A stretch of DNA of 64,000 nt from positions 19,207,780 through 19,271,779 of the forward strand of contig NC_080710.1 in the NCBI RefSeq assembly GCF_019097595.1, given 5' to 3'. Positions 38,371-48,874 of this stretch are shown here, in pieces. The notes beneath the pieces are model-generated. The model searched no databases and had not been told where the DNA came from. It was given only the letters and a program-made list of their open reading frames with translations. The position numbers were made by a program, and so were the translations under genes. The stretch comes from Hemibagrus wyckioides. Its lineage: Eukaryota; Chordata; Actinopteri; Siluriformes; Bagridae. Each line of letters opens with the position of its first letter. Positions within the stretch are counted from its first letter, which is position 1.

Positions 38371-39377
38371 TACACTAACTGGCCACTTAGGAACAGTATA
38401 CTGATACTTTTTAGGGCTTCACTTTGCTCTCAAAACAGCATCAATTCTTTATGGCATGGATTCCACATGATGTTGGAGATTTCTTTGAGGTTCTGGTCCA
38501 TGTTGATATGATTGCATCAGCCAATTCCTGCAGACTTTTCATCTACACTTTCATGCTGTGAGTCTCCGTTCTATCTCATCCCAAAGGTGTAGTACTGGAT
38601 TTAGTTCCGGTGACTTTGAAGAGCACTGAAGATCCCTGAACTTGTTGATCATGAAACCAGTTTGAAATGACTTTTGTTTTGTGACATGCTGCCTTAAGAT
38701 GCTGGAAGTAGCCATGCCATGAACATGACTAGCAACAATATTCAAATAGACTGTGGTATTCAAGAAATGATTGGTATTAATGTGCCCAAAGTGTGCCAAG
38801 AAAACATTCCCCACACCATTACACCACCTCCACCAGCCTGGACTGATAACACAAGGCAGATTTAATCCATGGATTCATGCTGTTGGTGCCAAATTCTGCC
38901 ATCTGTGTTCCAGCAGAAATCATTTTCCCAGTCTTCAGCCTGTCCAGTATTAGTGAGCCTGTGTCCACTACAGCTTCAGCTTTCTGTTTCTTTTTCTTTT
39001 TTTGACCGAGAGAAGTGAATCCTGATGTGGTCTTCTGTTGTAGTCCATGTGACATGTATTGCAAGGTGTACAAAGTGTTTCCGACTACAGAACTGCTTCT
39101 CACTGGATTTTTTTTTTATTGAACAATTCTGTGTAAACTCTAGAGACTTGTGCGTGAAAATCCCCAGAGATCAACAATTATAGAAACACTCAAACCAGCC
39201 TGACTAGCAGCAACAACCATGGCACAGTCAGAATGACTTAGATCACATTTTCACATTCTGATGGATGAGCTAAAGATGCTAGTCTGTATCTTCATGATTT
39301 TATTCTTCCACATGACCAGTTAATTGCATAAATGTGTAGGTATACAGATTTACCTAAAAGTGCCCAGTAATTGTACA
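38371..39377 (-). mobile_element. degraded Tc1/mariner element (second family), antisense
   Basis: The left end TACACTAACTGGCCACTTAG and right end ACCTAAAAGTGCCCAGTAAT are diverged inverted repeats of a widespread fish family. The minus strand at 38814-38551 reads NVFLAHFG, then RDLQCSSKSPELNPVLHLWD followed by EIERRL, the C-terminal catalytic part of the transposase. The glutamate of the usual NPIEHLWD is leucine here and the second-aspartate box is unrecognisable, so the element is dead. An A/T-rich insertion (the TTCTTTTTCTTTTTTTG stretch near 38990-39003) interrupts the 5' half of the ORF. Confidence 0.9.
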
Positions 39378-40041
39378 TTTTTGCTTTTTCTTGTACTTTT
39401 TTTGTGCTATTTTGAACTTTGTGCACATCATACCCAGCCTTGGGCCTTATAGAAAATAAAACTGGTGTTTTACTTCACCCATCAGATCTTCACCAATACA
39501 GAAGTACTGAGGTTTCTATAGGGTTGATCCTTTTTTCTCATTACTGTACACTGGTGGCAGGGCTGTTTGAACACTTGTATTGATCCAGTGCATAATTGTG
39601 GCTTTACTCTAAGTAAAACTCTTTAACCATGATCAAGGCCACTAGTACATTGTTAATGAAAACATCATTGGCGCTAAAAAAAAGTACAGAGTACAGAAGA
39701 TTAAACTGCTTTCCAGTGATTTACGGCATGTTCTCTCCCTTAAACATCAGAAGGAAAGAGCAGTAGTGCCTGTGTTTATATGCTCATTGTTGAATGGCTT
39801 GTTATTATATGCCTCATCTATCACTATTGATCTTAATTCCAAGGATGTTTGCCCCAAGCTATATGATTAAATTATTGCCCTATAGTGTCTCAGCAGGGTC
39901 CTTAAAGACTGATAATGTCTTTGAATTGTGTAGAGTACTAGTTTTTTTTTTCTCCAGAAAATAAATAAAGCTTTATGAGCATTTAAATGGCTGTAACTTT
40001 AATTACATTTTGAAATAAGTGATCTGGAAAATCACATGAAT

Positions 40042-40627
40042 TAATTACTATAACTTCATTCCCATGTGAGGTGAGAATACTTTATAAATATCATATAAAG
40101 AAGAAGAATTGATGTGGGTATGTTTAGACTTATATGAAAGATGGTACATATAGACATAACTGCACTGGTTTTTAATTGTTCATAAACCTCTATATGGAAA
40201 TTAACCTGATTAAGTTAATCAAGCATGTAGTCAAGGATCCAGTCTAATATAACATGCAGTGACAGTGAAACCTTTCAGTTAAAACATATAAAGATCTTCC
40301 TTATATTGCTTAAAAGTTCCTTTACTTAATTGTACAATTGACTACTGGAACTGGCAAAACACATTCTATTGTTTCTTTATCACCCCTGTCCTAGTGATCT
40401 TAACATTTATGAGAGTGAAAGCAGAGTTTTGTGTTTAGATAAAAATAAATAAATATTGACACAGAATCCCAAGTCTCATTTTATGAACAATTAAAAACCA
40501 GTGCAGTTATGTCTGTGTGTATCATCTTTTGTATAAGTCTAACCATACCCACACCATTTCTTCTTCTTCTCTATATGATATTTATAAAATTTTCTCACCT
40601 TACATGGGAATGAAGTTATAGTAATTA
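40042..40627. repeat. fold-back inverted repeat, arms ~146 bp, loop ~291 bp
   Basis: The left arm (40042-40187) contains ACTATAACTTCATTCCCATG and ends TTTTTAATTGTTCATAAA. The right arm (40479-40627) begins TTTATGAACAATTAAAAA and ends CATGGGAATGAAGTTATAGT. The arms match along their whole length with scattered substitutions and small indels. The loop (40188-40478) has no coding capacity. It could be a non-autonomous fold-back transposon or an old inverted duplication. Confidence 0.88.
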
Positions 40628-40714
40628 TTATTATTGCTATTTATTTTGGATTGGGACATATGACCTATACGGTTTAGAGTTTTTGGCTTTTTTCTAAACT
40701 TTATTAATATCAGA

Positions 40715-40868
40715 GTTGCTTAGATCCCTACGCTTGCCCATTTTCCCTGCTTCCAATACGTCAACCTCGAGAACTGACTGTTCATCTGCGGCCTCATATA
40801 TCCCACTCCATGACAGGTGCCACTGTAATCAAATAATCATGTTATTCACTTGTTGGTGGTTTTAAAAT
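40715..40868 (-). mobile_element. 5' end fragment of a Tc1/mariner element like the one at 8297
   Basis: CTACGCTTGCCCATTTTCCC, TGCTTCCAATACGTCAACCT, then GACAGGTGCCACTGTAATCA, AATAATCATGTTATTCACTT and GGTGGTTTTAA match the subterminal region of the family also seen at 9120-9284. Only the element's 5' end remains. Confidence 0.8.
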
Positions 40869-41481
40869 ACTGCCTGATTTGTGTGTGTGTGAAGAATTTC
40901 ACATACTAATGCATCAATTTGTGTCAAGTGTGGGTTGTAAGTGTGTACAACATGCTGAGAAATATTTGTGTGTGTCTATTTGTGTGTACAATGATCCGAC
41001 AGTGTCTTTAATGTTATCCTGAGATTTTGAGATTTGCAATATGAACATTACCACTGGGATAATGAAGTAACTGCATTACTAACATCTTACTGCTAAAAAG
41101 AGGATGGGAAAAACTTCCCATTTAGATTATATCCTGGATGTGTCTCCTTTGTGTGTGTGTGTGTGTGTGTGTTAAAGCTTTATGATTACAGAAATATACT
41201 CTCATACCCTGATCTGAAATTAATTTATTTTATCAGATGTATTCAACATAACATTATTAACTTATCTTGTTAAAGAGTAAAGTTCATGCTTTAAAGCACC
41301 TTAGACTGAAAGATTTATAGACACAGTCATAGCTATGTGATAATTTTGCAGAATTGTCATTTTGCTATCTCTTTCTACTATGAAGAAGGAAAGAGGGTTT
41401 GGGAAGCCATTTGGGGAAAGTCACATTTGTAATATGATCTGGCAATTCATTCTCGATTGGAATTAGTAAAATATTGGGAAA

Positions 41482-41541
41482 GTGAGAGAGAGAGAGAGAG
41501 AGACAGAGAGAGACAGAGAGAGAGAGAGAGAGACAGAGAGA
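41482..41541. repeat. (GA)n with GACA interruptions
   Basis: Purine-rich GA/GACA simple repeat. A GT run is at 41151-41172 nearby. Confidence 0.9.
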
Positions 41542-42351
41542 GTAAAACCTTTTGTTTTTATTTACATAAATTCGTCAGTAAATTGCTGTAGATTTTCATC
41601 TTCTAAATCTTAACTTAAGCCAAATGACTACAATTGACAATAAACTATCATGTGTTTCTGACAGAAGGCTAAATCTGAACCTAAATCAACTATCACCAGT
41701 AGCAACTGTCCTTTGTATACAGCATGTGATTGCCATGCTGAATATGTAATTGGTTTAAGTAGACTATGGCTGTTTTTTTCCCCCAATTACTCATTACTTA
41801 AACTGGTTACACTGAATTATAAATTCTTAGTATAAAAACAAGCTTTCAGAACTGAATGCTACCTTTGTCTCAATATCCACAAATAAAACAATGTGACACT
41901 ATATGTATATACAGGAAAAGAAATACCAGCAATGTGTTTATCGTGGTGAATCATATGAAGCAACTTCACAGCAACATAAATTACCCATTTAAGTGTCTAA
42001 TGTGGCCTCGTATACGGAGCATTCGTCCGCTGCTTAATAAAACTAGCTAACAAGCTTCAAACATTTCCTGGGAGCTATTTCTGTAATTTATTAAAGAAAG
42101 GTTGCTGTTAATCAACACTGCAAAGACAGTGTTAGCTGCTAAACAGGCTGACATACAGGATAGACAGTTTACATACAGGCTAGACAGCTATCAGCTCAGC
42201 CCTGCTGTCTGTCATGCTTAATCTTTCATCGGATTCTTGTCCTTGTAGAATAGAAGTACAAAGCTGTTTCACTGAATTGATACATGCGACACTGCCTCTA
42301 AATTTGGCCAAAGTGCCCAGCTCAGAGGAGTCAGGTGTACAGTATGTTCGC

Positions 42352-42432
42352 CTTTTATTCAGTCATTTTTCTTCAGTAACTGCTTTATCCCAGTCAGGAT
42401 TGCGGTGGCTCTGGAATCTATCCCAGGAACAG
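42352..42432 (-). repeat. antisense SINE-tail fragment
   Basis: ATTCAGTCATTTTTCTTCAG, TAACTGCTTTATCCCAGTCA, GGATTGCGGTGGCTCTGGAA and CTATCCCAGG form a block common as the complement of fish SINE 3' regions. Confidence 0.65.
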
Positions 42433-42982
42433 CAGGTAGATGCAGCATATAATGCTGCTGACCTAAACAGCTCTGTCTTTAATGTATGGCAGAGGTAGCG
42501 AAAATTACTTGCACAATGCATGATAACATCATTGTGCCTCCTTTCTAGGATGAAATGTATAATGTATAAGTGTTTATGACACAATCGGAAGTTCTGCAGT
42601 CTTCACACTACATCTAAATGATGAAGAAGAAAAAAAAGAAACTGAATATAATAAAGATTTGCAGTACACAAATGCATTCTTCAGATATACAGCACCACAA
42701 TATTAACACTTTTTTTCATGACAGATGAAAAGAGTGTTCTTTTTAGCAACGCCAGAACACATGACATGCCCTCTTTGCTTGTCCTCACTGCGATGCCCCT
42801 GCAAGCTAATACCATGCAGCTCGGAGGATTGTTGAAAGGTCAAATCGTGCGGGATGCAGCAGTCTCTGTCTCCTGCCTCTGGCAACAGGAATTGTACAGA
42901 CAGCAGCTCCAGATAAAGGCTTATCTGCCTCCAGCTCTGGAGGGCAATTGCTATGGTCACGATGGTTCCATCTCTGTTTTTA

Positions 42983-42999
42983 CCCCCCCCCCCCCCCCC
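42983..42999 (+). repeat. C17 homopolymer
   Basis: Seventeen consecutive C after TTTTTA and before TTATCGAGG; rare in this AT-rich context. Confidence 0.9.
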
Positions 43000-43631
43000 T
43001 TATCGAGGATTTGATTCCGTGCTGCTGTGGGCTTCCTCGTTTTTCATTCTTGTTCCATAATCTTTTTTTTTTTTTACTTGAGGGGTGATGTAGTGGTTGG
43101 GGCTAAACAAATTTCAGACAAGAGTTCTCTCTTGTTCTCTGTTTTCTACCTGAGGACCCTCTTGCCAGGCAGAAGAGTTGGTCCCCTGAGGCTGGAGAGT
43201 AATTGTGCATAGCCTGTCATTTTTGAGATAAAGAGCTTGGGTGCTGACAGCAGGAAGCCTTATTGCTGAAGATGTCTCATTTTCTCAGGGACAGATCAGT
43301 GCATGCAGTCAGGACTGCTGTAGACAATGTTTGAGGTTTTATTTGTTATCACATTCAGGGAGCAGTTTTGCAGTACTTCTGTGAGCTTTGATGTGTGGCA
43401 GTGTGTCTCACATGCGCACGTCGTCCAGAATTCACTGCAGATGTATCTGCAGCCTTGCAGGTCCATGATGGCTGGCGCCTGCATGCGCTGTCTATTTGAG
43501 TTGTATGAGGACAGACGCTCACAGCATGGGACTTGCTTCTATCTGCTCTGGAAGCCCATTACTGAGGCTGTGTTTTTTTAATGGACATACATTCCAGAGA
43601 GAGGAGAACAAGTGAGAGGAGAGGGAAATAA

Positions 43632-43679
43632 ATGGAGAGAGAGAGGGAGAGAGAGAAGGGAAGGGAAGGGAAGGGAAGG
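43632..43679 (+). repeat. purine tract ending in (GGGAA)4 with G-quadruplex motif
   Basis: GA repeats pass into GGGAA pentamers. G triplets start at 43658, 43663, 43668 and 43673 with two-base loops, a canonical four-run G-quadruplex pattern on the coding strand of the gene. Confidence 0.88.
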
Positions 43680-44113
43680 TGATTAGACAAGTTGGTATGC
43701 ATTTAGGTTGTTTGTAGTTAAGGCTCAGGTAAGTGAGATGAAAAGTGAGGGATCTGATGGATAGTGAGCTTAAAAAAGAGAACATGTAAAATGTATAGGA
43801 AAAGAGAGAGTCTATGATGGAGTGTTCTGAGAAGGTGAGGATAGAGATTCCACACACCTTGGGCTAGGTGTTAAAAGCAGGAGATGGGAGAGTGTCAGTC
43901 TGTGCTGCACATATACAACAATGGAGATGAAAATTGATTTTTGCAATACAGAAGGCTTCTTCTATGCAACATTGCTTGTGTGTGTGTGTGTGTGTGTAAA
44001 TGTTCATATATTTATATGGATGTTATATTTATATAAAATTCTTATGGCAACACTTATAGGATATATTGGATGGAATATTTTTCGACACTTATTTCTATTT
44101 CTTTGTACAAACT

Positions 44114-44255
44114 TTTATTCATGCCTTTTCCAGTAAATGCTTTATACTGTTCAGGGTCATACTAGATCCATAAGGTGGGAATATACCCTTTGATTGGTTA
44201 CCACTCTATCACAGGGCACCATGCAGCATGCAACGTGACCCACTGCACCACAGGT
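44114..44255 (-). repeat. antisense SINE fragment
   Basis: TCCAGTAAATGCTTTATACT, CAGGGTCATACTAGATCC, GGGAATATACCCTTTGATTG and CTATCACAGGGCACCATGCA follow the order of complementary SINE 3' blocks. Confidence 0.65.
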
Positions 44256-44370
44256 TTAAAATGAAAAATTTTCTTGAAAGAAAATTTCTCTTTTCTTACT
44301 GGCATTAGGTTCGGTCATGGCTGCAGGCATAGTGGAATTTAGCAACAGTCATATCATTTTAAGAGTAAAA

Positions 44371-44374
44371 TATT

Positions 44375-44409
<35 letters not shown>

Positions 44410-44411
44410 CT
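44371..44411. repeat. (GT)n microsatellite
   Basis: GT run with one TTT interruption. Confidence 0.88.
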
Positions 44412-45504
44412 GTGCATGTGGGAGGATAGTTTATTAAAAACCTTGGCTTTTGACAGAATCTAGATATCTATCTTCATTATTGTTGAATTGTTAAAGCAAA
44501 TTGGATATTTACAATTCTATGAGAGTTGGGATTTGGGTAAATAATAAAATCATCATCATGAAAATATTGAAACAGTACATGATGCACTTCATTTTTCAGA
44601 TTTCCATGGCTTATAGGCACCATTTAATAAATTTCATATTTGGTGTGTTAGGTTCATTCCATTTTCTAATGAGCAGCTTTCCTACATCATCATGCTCAAT
44701 ATAGCGCCACATTAAGATGCCTTGTAATTGCATTTTATAAAATAATTGCAAAGGAATGATTGGTAATAATGCTTTCTTCTAATGGAACAATAGTATGTTT
44801 GATTGAATGGCTAAAGCTATTCATGCAAGTGATGAAAGAAAACAAAATGCAATTAGTTATATTATTTCATCATGAATGCCCTTGGGTTTAAATGCTAAAC
44901 AAATGCCAAATTAGCAAGTGGATTTTGCATACATTGGTTTTTTTTCTGTTTGGCTTGCTCTAGAAATACACTACCTACATGACAGAACAAAAAATTTTTA
45001 TGGTGGAACTGGATTATAATGAAATATCCATATATACATGTCCCAGCTTTTTGAGAAGTTCACATCGAGGGAAGCAGCATCTTCTAGTCATGAAGCTATG
45101 ATGCGTTAATGTCCCTCAGTGTGGTTTTATATATCCTCTCACGTGTATTTCTAGATCAAACCCTTGCATTTGCAGGTAGGTTATGAGTCACATTACTGCA
45201 GAATGGGTGCTTGATCCTTTTAGAATGCAGGGCACACCTGCACTCATTGTAGAGTGTGTGTATGAGAAGAGAGAGTGAGCCAGACAGACAACATGATTTA
45301 TGCTGCCAGCTTATTCATATCACCATAGTGGCTATGCGTGTTGAGCTCAGAGCTCTGTGAAGCACTACTCTGATTGAGAGAAGGTAAACCATTCGGTCTG
45401 GATCCGAGAAGTTTGAAATGAGAGAAGAAAAAAATAAAATAAAATAAAAAAAATCTTAAACTATGCTACTTTCTGATGTGTGTGTATGAAGGTACTAGGG
45501 GTGT

Positions 45505-45829
45505 TACACTGCGTAAAATTATATCTTAGCAAATTAAAATATCTTGATTCTAGTCTAAATGATCTAGCTTTTCCATTTAGAAGATTACAAGGGATTATTT
45601 TTAAACCTATTTCTAGACATTTGCACTCATTTCAGTCTTGAACTACTCTTGCTTTGTTGGCAGATAGAATAAGAAAATTTCAAACTTATAAATAGTGAAA
45701 TATGTCTAGAAATAAGCTTAATAATCTTGTTTGCTGCTTTACTGTAATCTTCTAATAGGAAATAGTTGATAACAGACTATATTTAAGGTATTTTCACTTG
45801 CTAACATTTGCACACTTTTTTCAGTGTAA
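45505..45829. mobile_element. MITE-like element with terminal inverted repeats, copy 1
   Basis: The left end TACACTGCGTAAAATTATAT, CTTAGCAAATTAAAATATCT is mirrored by the right end AGGTATTTTCACTTGCTAAC with TTTGCACACTTTTTTCAGTG TA. Inside, TTTCTAGACAT and its complement ATGTCTAGAAAT are also symmetric. It is about 325 bp with no ORF. Confidence 0.8.
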
Positions 45830-46794
45830 TACAACAGAATTTTCTGCAGTTTTATTGCTTTAATGTGCCAAATATTTCTATCAGATTCCGATTTAAACCA
45901 GAAAAGGGCAAGGTCTACATAAGAACTGTTTATTGTTTTTTAATGTGGACCATCCAACTATTCCCCAGAAATGCCTGATGGAAAAAAACAGGCCTGTTGG
46001 AAAAAGAAGTTGATTTTCATTCACAAATCACAACAAATAGCAATTTGGAGAACATTCCTTCATTCACCCTTTGAACCAGAATCCCTGTGGAACTTTCTGC
46101 CAAGCTTGCTGTCTTCTTTATAATGTGAATTAGTATATTTCAAAACTACAATGCCTTTGCTAAACCAGGGGCAGTAGTTCTTTACAAGAGCAACAATAGC
46201 CACCTAATAATTTTTGAACAGATTTCCTGTAGTTTATTTTAGCTTGTTACATGCCAGAAAGATTCACTGGAAATCTACTGGAAAGTTGAGATGCAGTGCT
46301 GTGGCTAGTCTACAATAAAAATAAATAGATAGATGGATGGTTGAATGGATAGATGCTGAAGAGGAGCAGCAGTAAAATGCACAACAGATTACAAGGACAC
46401 AGAACAAGGACAAATCATAGATCAAGATTACAATACACATAAGGCCAAGTAAATCAAAATAAAATAATAAGTAGTAAAAGAATAAGTAAAGAGGATGAAG
46501 TGCATGGGGTCCTTTAAGCAGCATTTCATTAAAATGTCCCTATGAATTTCTGGGATTCCACGAGAAGAGTCCATCAGAGAATTGCTTCATGGGCTGTACA
46601 GAGCAGCTGTATAGCTGTAAGCTGTATAACCAACTGTTCCAGTTTGGAGTTGAAGTTGGGCTGGGAATTGTGCTGAAACCTCCCTGCTCTCCATGAAAAT
46701 AAAAACCTTCTATTTTTTTGTCCTACGGGATACTAGTATCTGCAATAATGTGTTTGTATTCATTCTCATCCTTATAAATCTATATAGTTTTTCT

Positions 46795-46798
<4 letters not shown>

Positions 46799-46828
<30 letters not shown>
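46799..46828. repeat. (GT)n microsatellite
   Basis: GT run ending in GCGCGC. Confidence 0.9.
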
Positions 46829-46834
<6 letters not shown>

Positions 46835-47459
46835 ATCCTCTTATTGCCCTTGCCTTTCCCCCTCTCCTCCATTTGTCCCATCCTGTGATCTTCCATTAGG
46901 CTGTGAAGAAATGGTCACTTTTCTCCACAGGCTCTATTTCTCTCCGTTAAAGCAGTTCAATGTGCTTTTAAAAAGCCTAAACTATTTTGACTCAGAGATG
47001 TTCAATAAACAAAAGGATGCAGAAAATGTGTGGATTTATTTATATCAAATATATGAGCCTGCGGATGCTTGACCTTTGTGATAAGTAAATGGTTGAGTGG
47101 CTTTCATATGGTTTTTAAACATCTCCACTTCAAGTAGAACAGCATGAACTCAGCACCCAGTCCAGGCAACAAACAACTGTCTTTCTTCAGTGGCCAATGG
47201 ACATTAAAAAAAGCCCTTGTGCATGAGGGTCTGTGAAGGGAGAGAATGGAGTGAGTTAGTGTCAAAAAAAACAGCAAAAGAACAGCTTTGAGCAGCAAAA
47301 CATTTTAAAGTCTTTCCTCTCTACACTTTAATTTAGCTAAAAAGCCTGTTAATAGGACCAGTCGTAGACCGCTTACAATATATAGCAGGTGAAACACAAT
47401 TACAGTGATTCATAATCACTTCTGCTTCCTAACTGGACAGACTTAATTGATATCCCTGA

Positions 47460-47696
47460 AATCGAAGTGTTAGTAAATAAACATATCTTAAATATAGTCA
47501 GTTATCAACATTTTCCTTTAAGAGGATTAGAGTAAACCAAACATAATAATAAATTTAAGCTTATTTCTAGACATATTTTATTAATTGTAAGCCTCCAAAA
47601 ACAAGTACAGATGTCTAGAAATAGGTGTAATAATTTCAGATTAAATGTCAAGTTCAGATTTGACAATACAAGATATTTGACCTTTTTTAGTGTACC
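47460..47696. mobile_element. MITE-like element, copy 2 (partial, inverted)
   Basis: It contains CTTAAATATAGTCAGTTATC, AACATTTTCC, TTTAAGCTTATTTCTAGACA and ATATTTGACCTTTTTTAGTG. These align with the complement of 45650-45829 in copy 1. The left terminal repeat is degraded. Confidence 0.75.
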
Positions 47697-48097
47697 CCTC
47701 TATTACAACCAAAACACACCTGGACACATACAATACACAATACAGTATATATTGTAGACAATGGAGCCAAAATTTACCAGACACCTTCGACTAACCTTAG
47801 GGAGCAATACAGTATTTCACCTTTCCTAAACCCATGTTTGCAAGCGGCAAAATAACATTAAAATACCGTGTCAAATCACATCATGTCACTCAGCCTGTCA
47901 ATCAACCTGCATCTCTGTCCCAATGTTTATCTTTAATGATAGATGCATTTTATCGAAGTGAATGGGTGATGTTTATCAGGGCGTGATTGATGAGGTGATT
48001 GATGAGCATGGGTTGAATGATCCGAAAGCCGTGCATGGACATGAATGCACTTCTATTACCTGACAGCTTTAAGCACAGACCACAGCACAGTGAGCTG

Positions 48098-48171
48098 CTC
48101 CATTATTTGACAGTATATGGTAGAGATATACTGTCTCCATTATTTGACAGTATAGAGTGTAGAGATGTATG
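48098..48171 (+). repeat. 37-bp direct tandem duplication
   Basis: CTCCATTATTTGACAGTATA begins at 48098 and again at 48135; the following TGGTAGAGAT and GAGTGTAGAGAT parts are diverged. Confidence 0.85.
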
Positions 48172-48830
48172 GTTAAAAATGGAACTTGAAAGTGTCGGCT
48201 GTAATCCTGTGGATGCAGATTTCTTCTGGTCTCAGCCACCACTATTATTATCGTTATTACTCTTGCATGCTGCATTCACACACAGTTCCGCTTAATGGCT
48301 TTCAGTAGACGTTTTGCCCTTAGCTTGCTTGTACATTGGATTTCATTGTATTATTATGGGAAACCTGCAACTTGTTTAAAGAGTGTAATTTCATTCAGAT
48401 TGGAGCATAATTAACCTCTGTTATCGCAGAGGAGTTACAAATGCACTGTTACAATTTACAAATATCTGTACTTAAATTTTTTTATTATATTTATATAATA
48501 GTGTTGCAGGGACTCTATAATCAACCTGTTTTTAAAGCTATAATGTGAGTTCAAGCATGAGTTCAAGTTTGTAAGTCTAACTTTCACCACAATAATACTG
48601 GGAATTTCTTTATGCATTTCCTTAGTTCATTTGTGCTTAGAAGGTCATATGTACATACCGCAAAAGCAATGAGTTTTATTTACTGAAACATGTTTTCAGG
48701 TTATGATTGGATTAGTTAAGCAAGTGGTTTGGTTCTTTTCTGTCCTTCAAAATGGAAGGAAATTTTTTTTTTTCAAATATTAAAACATGCTGCAATGCAG
48801 AAGTTGTATAATTAGAACTATTAGCTGTCA

Positions 48831-48870
48831 ATAATAATAATAATAATAATAGTAGTAGTAGTAGTAATAG
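48831..48870. repeat. (ATA)n/(GTA)n trinucleotide repeat
   Basis: ATA triplets pass into GTA triplets; a second ATA run lies at about 49110-49128. Confidence 0.88.
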
Positions 48871-48874
48871 TCCC

